Shown here: positions 1 through 9,311 of the stretch, one piece after another
Layout of the letters: every line of letters starts with the position of its first letter
Numbering within the stretch: position 1 is the first letter of the stretch
Origin: Ectocarpus siliculosus
Lineage: Eukaryota; Sar; Phaeophyceae; Ectocarpales; Ectocarpaceae
Direction: 5' to 3'
Assembly (NCBI GenBank): GCA_000310025.1
Contig: FN649746.1
Span: 1,490,945-1,554,944 of the forward strand
Length of the DNA stretch: 64,000 nt
Notes under the pieces: generated by a model
Databases searched by the model: none
What the model saw: only the letters and a program-made list of their open reading frames with translations
Told to the model about the DNA's origin: nothing
Program-made: the position numbers and the translations under genes

Positions 1-429
1 AATTTTTGTCCAGTTGCCATGTGACGTGAGTCCTTCCGACGTTGCTTGTGAAGCTTAAACAGGTCGAGCGGACCATGTATACATCTATTGTGCACTCCGT
101 CTGCGCTAGTTGAATAATTAATAATGACCTTGACTCCATCTGCCTACCACGTACGATGTTCGAGAAGGTATCTCGTGCACCAGCAGTCACATCAATAACA
201 TGCGGTTCTTGTCTTTCCTTCTTCACGGTCTGGCGTGACCAACTATGTACCCTGGATGCCTTTGCGATATGGTAGTGGATGGCACAATGCCCCCAACACA
301 AAAAATCTAGTAGGTCGCACACGGACACAGGGCCACACCACATGCCCATGCCCAAGCAGCGGCACCCAAAAGGGGCGATGTTTACAATGCGACGCACGGT
401 GCCGGCAATCAACTAAATACCCAACTCAC

Positions 430-3198
430 CGGGACCAACGCTGTGACCCGCACACTCTTCAAGTGGACATACTCCTTGCCGCACTTGGGGCATACCGCCT
501 CGAGACTCGCAATCTCGGCGTCCGCCTCCATTTTGCCACGCTCTCCATCTTCCGACAGGGCTGCAAGGACGTGGACCGGGTATTTGATGCTGCCGAACAT
601 CCTAAGCAGCTGTTCTACCATTGCTACAAACCCCGGCGCATTACGCTTGTACTCCGCCGCCCCTGATCCGATGCCCTCATCGCCTGAATCTTCGTCGCTC
701 CCGCCGTCTAAGTTGAGGGGGGAGCTGCTTCCACAATCACTGCCCATGACACCCAACCCAACGATATGCGTATGCACGCATTTGCCGCTAGAGCCTTTCT
801 TGGACGAGGTGCACCCCGTCCCCCCATTCGCCTATGATCATAGCCAAGTGACGGGCGCCAGGGGGTAGATAGTTGGTGGGACACAGGTTTGTTGCGTGAA
901 AACAGTTAATGCTACGTGCTATGATGCACACCATCTTGAAAGCACCGAAAGTATCATTCGCTGCTACTTTGCCTTTCCGACCAGCTATCCTCAGGGGAAA
1001 ATACTGTATGTCAGGTAAACCACGATATTTACCATCCGAGCTAGACAACACAGGCACCGATATTGCTGGCGTGGTTTGCACGACGAATTTCAAGGTTGGG
1101 GCGGGAAAACATACACAGCAGAAGCGCTCTACATACATTCAATACTCTAGAGCTCCGAATAAAAAATAGTCATGCATCGGCAGTAGTAGACTATCACCTT
1201 GCACTGGATCTGCTTCCTTTCAGTGGTCCGCCTTCTCGTGGATGGCGCTTTCTTCGACCCGGGTGGTTGCGGGAAATCCGTCTCGACGTGTGCCCAGCTG
1301 CCAGGAATAGACCGATGACCCGGATGGTACACAACATACGTGCTGAGTCTCGCCTAAGCGCATCAACAGCGGCACCCCATGCTCCTCTGCAGTCGCTGCC
1401 ATCCTTAGAATAGTGTCAAAGCTACCCTGAGTCAAAATCATCTGGGTTATCGCTGCATCCCCAACGCTTTCGATCCCTTCCCCATCCTTGCCAAAGACAA
1501 CCGGCTCTGCTTCAGGAATATCCGCCTTCGGAGTGGTCCCATTTCCGAGAATGACGTCAGCGTGCTCACATTGGCCCGCTGCAACCTGCTCGGCGTTTGG
1601 CGCGTGCTCGGGTTCCGCTTGCACACTGCAAAACCAAACAAAAGCAACCGTGAAAGTGACAGTGCATCGTCAGAAAAATATATATATGCCGATTAATTTC
1701 TGATAAATTTAGCGAGCAGCAACTGTCGAAAAATAAAATGAGAATGCAGAAACGGCCGGGCCCCTACCTGTGCCCCTGCAAATGTCTTTCTTTTCCAAAC
1801 GAGTTATACAAGCGTTGGGTTGCAACAATAACGTGTAGTTTCGATCGGAGGTTTGCCGGTGAGAAGGAAGAGTATCGAACACCACACAAGCACTGTTGTT
1901 TCGTGACATCCCCCAACTACTACATCGACTCACTTGTGGCATCGGTTATCGCAGCAGTTCACGATGCAGCTTGCAGGCGCACCAGGTTGCTCGGCGGTGA
2001 CGTCGGTGATGACCATGACACGGTCGCCGCGGGCGGTAGTGGAGACCGAAAACAGTGCCTTTTGTCTAATCTCTAGAGTTGCGCGCCGCCACCGTGAGAG
2101 GCAGACGGAGCTTGAAAGCGCTGGTTCGAGCCTGGCGGTGAACCACTCGGGACACGCTACTCCCGTGGATGTGGCCGGCTTGAGCTCGTTGGGATGCCGC
2201 TCGCTTATCAGCTTTGTTCTTCTTGCACCTGTATGAGTACGAAGCATGTGATGGTGGGAAGAATAGAGGGGGGGGAAATGAGTATACGTACAGCACGCAC
2301 GCTGAGAGCAGGTCGTATTGTGGACGCTCCGGTCTTGTTCGCACTGCGAGAGGGTGAAGACCTAACAAACACCGATGGTCAAGCAACCAGAAAAGTTGGA
2401 GTCGATACAGATCACCAGCAACATTCCCGGAGCAACTAGGTGAAAACAGGTGACAGCCTACCAGGCTGCGCGAGCGCTGTGGAAGTCAAGATATTGTTGC
2501 ATATTCCTCTCAAACAAACCACATGGGTGGCATCGAATCGGGTGACACCCACGTGTGCGAGAAGCATCCGAGAACTCGATTTGGCACATCACTCTTGGTC
2601 ACATAATTTAAGAGAATTGCAATTGAGCAAAGAAACTGAACAGCGGAAAACGATATTGGGTACTCACGCGTGACACAGACATGCCGACTTCGTCTTCGTA
2701 TCGCAGAAGCAGCAAATGAAGCGATCCTTGGTAAGGTCGATCAGCCCATGGTCGACGTGGCAATGCCATCGTTTGAGACACCCACGACAAATCGAAGTAA
2801 CTGTCTTGCTTTTCGAACAGCACCAGCTGCGCTTCGCCAACGTAGCATTAGCAGGCACGACGACAGGGACGGGCTTTCCGCTGGAGGCATCCTTTGCCTC
2901 CCCCCCCCCCTCCTCGTCTTCCTCCTCATGACCGCCTGTCCCTGAGCCATGCGGTGCGCCATGCTGCAAAACCAGATGTAAATCATGGCCGTTCAGGGCG
3001 TCACCGACGATGCCACCTGCCGTCCTCTGCTGCACAGGCAACGGCAGCGGCGGAAGTGGCTGACGTACCCGTCTATCCCGCTGCGGCTGAAACACCGCCC
3101 CGCCAGCTGCGCCCTGCTGCGCCATCAAAAGCCGTGGCGGCGGCCGGGGCGGCGGCCATACCCCTCCAAAGCAACCGGCGGCTGACAGCTGTTGCTGT

Positions 3199-3243
<45 letters not shown>

Positions 3244-3993
3244 GGTCGCCACGGCACTTCGTTGGCTAGGCGCTGCCATGGTGGCAACATTGCTCCAAGT
3301 TGGCGTGAGCGTTCATAGTTTAGCTGCGCTACTCCCTCTACCTCCGAATGTAGTAGTGGTGCACTCGGCCCGTGCGTACCGGTAGAGCAGTATCCCGGTC
3401 CCGTATGTACCCCAATGGCAGACGACAGGGGCGTATGTGGTTCCGCGAATTCGAAACCATCACCTGATAGCTCCCCTGGCGTCCCCAAGGCCTCCGATGC
3501 TTGGGACATCTGCACAGCTGTAGCAAGGAACGAGTGCAGCACCCTGCCGCGACGTTCACCGGCCCCGAAGCCCTCGCATGAATTTCTTGCATCTCGTCCC
3601 AAACTCCGCCGGGATGATGGGCTTTGCGACGCGTGGCGTTTCGCTGGTGGTGATTCACGTCCACTCACACTTCTGCGAGCCGCTCCGATAGCCGCAGGAG
3701 TGTCGCAAGGAAATGTGTTCGCGACGGTGGCTACACCGCCAGGCGCGCCGCTGACCGACAGATGGGAATTGCCCGACGGCTCGCTACCGGAAGAGGTCGC
3801 TGTCCGTTCTCGAGGAGGGTTTTGCTGCAAGAAGTTGGAACTCTCTCCAGTGTTCGCGCATGGGGCTGCGGGCAAGGGGTGCGGCAACGGCTTGTGCTGG
3901 CGACCAGCCGCACCATCCACGCAGTCATCCGCGCCTGCATCATGATCAGCATCATGATGCGCGCCGCCAGCAGAGCGCGTGCTCGGCAGCATG
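430..3993 (-). CDS. Unrecognised polyQ protein with Cys/His-rich putative zinc-binding segment
   Basis: I do not recognise this protein. Proposed exons are 3993-2668, about 2228/2221-1934, 1625-1340 and 831-430. The ATG at 3993-3991 follows an in-frame TGA at 4010-4008. Exon 1 encodes about 440 residues, mostly low complexity (His/Asp, Ser/Pro, then about 20 Gln). It ends in a Cys/His-rich stretch (CCS, CRGC, HCHVDH, CCFC, CLCHA) cut by a GTGAGT donor. Exons 2 to 4 chain in phase: exon 2 ends CAC-AA and exon 3 begins T-GTG, exon 3 ends at GTATGT in phase 0, and exon 4 begins after CATAG. Exon 4 has an acidic Ser/Gly/Asp patch and a CPKCGKEY knuckle. At 430 a GTGAGT donor suggests continuation past the left edge; otherwise the frame stops at 409-411. 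The cysteines suggest metal and perhaps chromatin binding, but no family is assigned. The exon 1-2 join is uncertain. Confidence 0.6.
2668..2860 (-). other. Cys/His-rich putative zinc-binding segment
   Basis: The last 60 or so codons of exon 1 of the minus-strand polyQ gene carry closely spaced ligands: a CC pair, CxxC, a CH/HC cluster, another CC followed by C, and CxCH. If the next exon is entered at 2228 the text continues with ACKKNKADKR, giving a CxCHAC motif typical of zinc knuckles. If it is entered at 2221 that last cysteine is lost. The spacing does not match a PHD or RING finger that I can recall exactly. It loosely resembles CxxC-rich chromatin fingers. This is inference from spacing only. 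Confidence 0.45.
3188..3243. repeat. CTG/CAG trinucleotide repeat coding polyglutamine
   Basis: About 18 GCT/GTT/CTG-type units lie in a row, with only CTG-to-TTG interruptions near the left end. Read on the minus strand they are CAG with a few CAA codons, in frame with exon 1 of the flanking gene, giving about 20 glutamines. The 3' two thirds (3208-3242) is nearly pure CTG, the form most prone to slippage, so length polymorphism between strains is likely. A shorter Ala/Gly/Pro-rich region follows. Confidence 0.9.
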
Positions 3994-4638
3994 CCGCTCA
4001 CCTCCTTGCATCAACGACTGACCGCTGCTGTGGTGGCCAACGGTGGAAGCCACGCTATGCAATGCTCTCTCTAGAGGCTACGTGTCGATAAGGTAGCACG
4101 GCCGCCCTGTCCGTCCTTCACAGCACGCGCACCTCGTGCGCGGCGTGCGGAGAAATGTAGCTACAGCCCCGGGGTTTCCCCACCCCAGGAGAGCTTTGTG
4201 AATAGAACCAAAAAGAGGTTCACCGAGGGAGCGCGCGCACGCGCATCTCCAACCAATGAGGAGACAGTAAATTTAGAAGTAAAGATCCCTTCGCACGGAT
4301 GGTAAAATGTACTGGCTGGAGAGCAGCCTGAAAAAAAACGCGGCGCGATTTCGGCAGGGAAGGTCTCGAACGTTCGCCGACCCGAACCGTCACCTCCCCC
4401 GCCCTTTCCCTACTCGGCTCTCCTGCTCTCTCTATCTCTCTCTCGCTTGCCCTTATTCGTCCCTCTCTCTCGCTCTTGTGTTTGATCAAGCCGGAGAATC
4501 GAGCAGTGTACGGTTAGGAGGCTAGTGCTGGAATCGGAAACAATTTGCTGGGCGTGCGGGTGTGACTGTGCTCTGCGTTGTTGTAAGCATCTCTGTTCGA
4601 GGTGGTGAGCAATCTCTGTGCAGAACCAACAGCAAGCC
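3994..4638. promoter_or_regulatory. Short interval between divergent genes (candidate bidirectional promoter)
   Basis: This 645-base gap separates the ATG of the minus-strand polyQ gene from the ATG of fabI on the plus strand, so both 5' UTRs and core promoters should lie here. I see no TATA box. A pyrimidine-rich tract (CTCT/TCTC runs) occupies about 4395-4480, upstream of fabI, and could serve as an initiator-like or CT-repeat promoter element. A GA/CT-rich composition and several short GC boxes are also present. The function is inferred only from gene orientation. Confidence 0.4.
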
Positions 4639-7600
4639 ATGTTGCAGGGGAGGCGAGCGCTTGTTGTCGGCGTGGCTAACGCGCGTTCTATAGCCTGGGG
4701 GATTGCGGATCGTTGGAGGCAAGAAGGGGCAGAGGTCTTCGTCACCTATCAGGTGATTGCTTGCGATGGATGTATTTGCTTCTTGTGCGATCCCCACAGG
4801 CAACAAACAACGGCTCAAATTGGTGCACATGAAACACGATCGCCGGTAACGTAGACTATGTAGGTATGTACAGCAGGACATGACGCCGTACGTGTAGCAG
4901 CGGGAGCAGCAGCATCAAGAGTAGTAGCAGTCTATGCATGGTGGTATTGACAGGCCGTCGTATTGGTTTCTCGTCCCACGCTGCATCATCCACCGTTGCG
5001 ATACTGTAGAACATACATCAATCAATCAATCCGTTTCGTTCACCAGCCTGCTGTTTGCGGTTACAGAGTGAGCGGTTTCGCAAGCCCGTGGAGAAGCTCG
5101 TGGCAGACAGCTGGGGGCCTTTCGACACAGCAGGCAATGCCATACCCGCAGCGGCGTGCGACGTGACCAGCGTAAGTCTGACGTACAACGGATACTCATG
5201 GCACTTGAGTACCGAGCACCAGACAAATATCATCCCCGATTGTATCTCGCGTGTGTTGTCTCGACTTTAGATGATGTATGTGAGTAGTTCGCATAGGCCC
5301 AAATAGCGACGGAACTGGGTATTTTCAACCCCGCCCCACTCTTCTGCTAGAAAATGTCTTCAGAAACTATATTAGACATTTGTCTCTAGATATTGGTTGG
5401 ATCTTTGCGCACTGGTCTCGCGGGGCCCTCAGTCGATGCTTGCTTGAAATGTATCTATCGCCCACGAGCGCACACACTTGAGACCGGAAGACGTGTTGGC
5501 GTTTATTTTCTCGCTGTTAGCCCGTCGCGTATTTTCTTTGATCAGCCGGTTAGCGCCGCGATTCCATGTGGTAAGGGACACGGCACACACGAAACGTTTG
5601 CATCGGTGCATTACGCATTCAGGATGGTAACCCAAGGAGAAGCAATCATCTTACCCCGGCTTTTCCACGGTACATTGCACATACTTCAGTTCGACGAAGG
5701 CCAGTGTGTTGCCCTTGGTTACAAGTCGGGGAAGAGGCGATGTGTCCCCCCCCCCCGCTTGATACAGAGCCACCCCTCCTGCTCCCCACCTGTGTTCCAG
5801 GAAGAGGACATGGCAGCGCTTTGGCGAACACTGCAGGACAGGGGTTTCTGCTACAGCAGCCCCTCCTCGCCCCTGGAGGGGGGCAGGTGTTCCAAGGCAA
5901 CGGATGAGGGAACCGAGGCGGCCCCACGGGCAGCGCCGGAAGCGAGGAGTCGGGGAGGGGGCGGCGTCGGGGCATCGGCAGCATCGGGAGCGAAGACTGG
6001 TGCGGCAGAGCAAGCTCCGGGAGGGTCTGCTACCACTAGCAATAGCGGCAGCAGGGGGGCCGAGGGGGAGGGGCAGGGCAGCGGCCTGAGGTTACAACGG
6101 CAAGGGTTGCCGGTAGGGAGCGGGGTTGCGGCGCCGAGGAAAACGGTCGACATCGTTCTTCACTCCGTCGCTCATGCCCCTACGGACGCCATGCGGCAAG
6201 GGTTTCTCATGGTGAGGAAGCGTTTTCGTGGCTGGAGAGGGGGACCGAGAAGAGCGAATGGCAGGTGGTGTTGCCTCTTCTTTGGATCATTCGTGTGGTG
6301 ATATGCTGTTGTCTGTCGTAAAAGTCGCTATGCTGATGTGCTGTGGCCCCGTTCTCGGCGTCGCACCGCTGCGTGGTAGTCGTGAAAGCAGAGTAGACAT
6401 TTATTTTTCTACCTGCTGTTTCCACGGTCTTCTAGTGTTGATGGCCGGCGCACATCTTCGACCACATGGAAGTTGTTTTTCGTGTTTGTGGTGAACGGCG
6501 AAGGTTGCAGGGTGGTTGCGCGCCGACAACGATGCGCTGCCCTGCTGGGCACCGATGGAAGCTACTCACTCGTACGTACGCTGTAGTGGATACAGGCGTC
6601 TGTAGCGGGCACCGGCAACGGCCTTCGATGGCTATTCCTTGCATTTTGTAGATCATTTGTGCTCTCGACATAAAAGTGTTTTTTTGTGCAGGTGTGTTCG
6701 TTCACGCGTCGGGGCCTGCGACGAGCTTTGCTATTAGAGCGAAACGCGCTTTTTGCAGTATCCCGGAACGAGGAAACAGCCCCATGAGGAGATTTCAATC
6801 CCCTCCCCTGCCCTCAAGAGTAGTTTCATACTGGATTTTCCACACATGATAACACCCCCGGCGAAATCATTCCTGGAGGTTAACCCCTTTGGGTCTAGCT
6901 CTTTCTTTTTTGCGGCAAAAAAAAAGCAGAAAGGAGGAAAGAGTGCGGGGAGAGAGGCAGAAGTACAGCAGAAAGAGACGAGTGTACTTCTGTAGACGCA
7001 AAAGCTATCTCCACCCATAGGCCATGAGGGCTGCCCGCGACAGGACGGTGGGCACGGACAGGGTCATAGAAGGGTTGATGCGTGGTCGCGGTGCGGCCGC
7101 TAGGGCAGGTTAGGCTTGTAGACCTCGACAAGATAAATTCTCAAGCCACCCAAACTACTATATTCAAATGATCAGTGAAAATGATCTGTGAGAGGGCTTG
7201 CTGGTTCTTGTACTTCTATACTTCTCTGTCCCCTCCCCGATGTGAGCCCTGCCGGCTCACTACAGCTCCTGTGATTTTCCCACAATTCCCACAAGCACGC
7301 AAGCACACCAGCACACACCTACCTTTGCATCAGTGGCTCTCTAGGTTCGGGCGAGGGTATGTGTGGGGCTATGATGATAGTGTATGTGTTACTACAGTAC
7401 TGCTGTATGTTGGACTCGTCTACATATACTGCTGCTGCTGTGTAGTATAGCTGCTGACATTGTGACTGCTGGATCTTGGGAGTGTACGATTTTCAAATTT
7501 AGAGGATATGCAGCATACCACGATATCCTGGCCTGGTTGGGCTTGAAGTGCTCCTTTTTGCTGTCCTCCTGTCTTTGGGTTGCTCGCTAGATTCGGGCGA

Positions 7601-9311
7601 AGGCATGTGTGTATGTGGAGTTATTGATGTGTGTCTCTGTGAAAGGATATGGGGAGAGATTCATGGTGGCATTCTCATTTAGAGCAGTGTGCATTTTTCG
7701 AATTTTGGCCGTTCCAGGGACCTTGATATACCCGCTGGCACTGACGTCTTTTTATTGGTCACCGGGTACGCGGTCGATGCGAATAATATAGACACACCTA
7801 CCTATTGACTTGTCAACACCTGGCGTAGAGGGATACAGGGCGGCAACTCCATGGCATGTCACAACACCAGCATATACAAATGATCAATCAATGATCTGTC
7901 AGGACGCCTGTAGACCCACAAGGGTTAACAGCATTATCACCGGGTGTGGTGTTTTTTGGTAAAGGGGTATCATCTTGCGTGGAATTTCGTGATATGCAAC
8001 AATCACGCACCGTCGTTTTTTGTTTTGCTGCTACAGCAGCTGCAACGTTCGCGTGAAGAGAGACCAAGTCAACCTTGATGCCCCTAAATCCAAACACCCT
8101 GCGACGCCGCAGGGAACCACGAGAGAGGCATTCGTGTCCGCACACGTAGTCTCCGCGTACAGCCTGGTGTCCTCGGTTCGACACGCGCTGCCCTTCCTCT
8201 CCCCCGGCGCCAGCGTGGTCGCTCTGACTTACATCGGTTCGCAGAGGGTGAGTCTCTCAACAGGGTAAACACATATTTGGTTCCCGTTAAAGGCCGACAC
8301 ATTTTGGAGACGGATGCGGGACATGCGGTGTTTCCATCCTTGTCTTGTTTTTTCCCGTAGTTTTTTGCTGTGCAGTTCCGGGGAACGGTCCGGGAACCAC
8401 AACGAGGTCGACTCGTCGTCTCTGGATCGCTGGGAGGTTTTTGGGACTAGGCCGGATGGTAACCCACCGAGATTCAGGGGTCGGGCGATGATTTGGGACC
8501 GTCCTTCGTGGGTTTCCTCTTTGCCTCGCTTCGCCGGTTTTCATGGGTCCGACGGGGCAATTTGTTTCCCATCACTTCGGTTGAGCTGACTTACGAACCA
8601 TCCCCCCCTCCCCCCAGATATATGGGCACACGTTGGACGGGGGGACGCGGGGAGACAGTGGGGGGGGCGGGGAACTACCCCAACCGCCGCTGTCCCCTTC
8701 ATGTGTTGGCCTCGAGCGAGTTCACGCATCGGGGCCAGCTTTCCTTTTCTCTAAAAAGCTGCGCGTTCGAATACAAGAACCACACCCCCTCAAAGCAATT
8801 GTTTCTATATTCCCGCCTCATTCCGGTCGAGAGCGACAGACTAGTTCCGCACCAAAGAGGTGGGAATTCCTCGAACCTCGCGCAACGATCGACCATATTG
8901 TGGGCTTCGTCCTTCCATTGGAAATCTTTCTCAAACAACTGGTAAAAAAATACCTCCATCATGGTATCATACCAGGCGGCCGCAAACTACAACGTGATGG
9001 GACCCGCCAAGGCCTCCCTGGAGAGCTGCGCGCGCGCCCTCGCCGCGGAGCTAGGGGGGGACACGACCAGCCAGGGGCCCGGGGGGGTACGAGTGAATTG
9101 CCTCAGTCCCGGCCCGGTGCGGACCATGGCGGCCCGCGGGATCGCGGGTTTCGACCAGATGAGGCGGGAGGCCGCCGGGAGAGCGCCGCTGGGGCGGGCC
9201 GCCGAGATCGACGAGATCGCGGCGGCGGCGACTTTTCTGGCGTCGCCCTTGTCGTCGGCGGTGACGGGGCAGACTCTCTACGCGGACTGCGGCTTCAGCG
9301 CGGTCGTGTAG
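4639..9311 (+). CDS. fabI: Enoyl-[acyl-carrier-protein] reductase, FabI type
   Basis: NAD(P)H-dependent enoyl-ACP reductase of type II fatty acid synthesis; it reduces trans-2-enoyl-ACP in the last step of each elongation cycle. Five exons, all joined in phase 0: 4639-4752, 5067-5171, 5801-6211, 8113-8247 and 8976-9311 (TAG), giving 366 codons. Every intron has GT-AG ends. Landmarks in order: the N-terminal nucleotide-binding VGVANARSIAWGIA, the CDVTS acidic turn, HSVAHAP, TYIGSQ with the substrate-side Tyr, NYNVMGPAK with the catalytic Tyr-x6-Lys pair, then VNCLSPGPVRTMAARGI and the C-terminal VTGQTLYADCGF. Typical FabI is about 260 residues; the excess is a 100-residue insertion in exon 3. 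The first Met directly precedes the Rossmann strand, so no plastid or mitochondrial targeting peptide is encoded unless an unseen upstream exon exists. A divergent gene starts 645 bases upstream. Confidence 0.95.
5846..6145 (+). other. Low-complexity insertion in FabI exon 3 (about 100 residues)
   Basis: Exon 3 begins with EEDMAALWRTLQDRG and ends with VDIVLHSVAHAP, pieces that are nearly adjacent in ordinary FabI proteins. Between them lie 300 in-frame bases rich in Gly, Ala, Ser, Arg and Glu, with no stop codon and higher GC than the flanks. It sits in the loop before the strand that carries the HSxAxAP motif. It may be a surface loop, or a cryptic intron removed in some transcripts. A weak GTGTTCC donor lies near 5887, and AG acceptors are available before 6146. 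Its length is an exact multiple of three, so either form would keep the frame. Confidence 0.7.
6212..8112 (+). other. Long FabI intron 3 containing diverged direct repeats
   Basis: This 1.9-kb intron is much longer than the other fabI introns. It holds two related segments: one near 7338-7500 and one near 7578-7720. Both start with a CTAGRTTCGGGCGARGGYATGTGTG core (the first 14 bases are the clearest) and run on to a TTTTCRAATTT-like stretch. Copies of a short ATGATC-rich motif lie near 7160-7193 and 7874-7903, outside the pair, like decayed termini. No transposase or reverse transcriptase frame is visible. I read it as intron sequence with an old non-autonomous repeat, with modest certainty. 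Confidence 0.4.

Noticed and set aside
235-868. Two overlapping plus-strand open frames of about 141-143 codons
   Set aside because: They lie opposite the minus-strand exon 831-430, which has phase-matched splice sites and a CPKCGKEY motif; the plus frames are its shadow.
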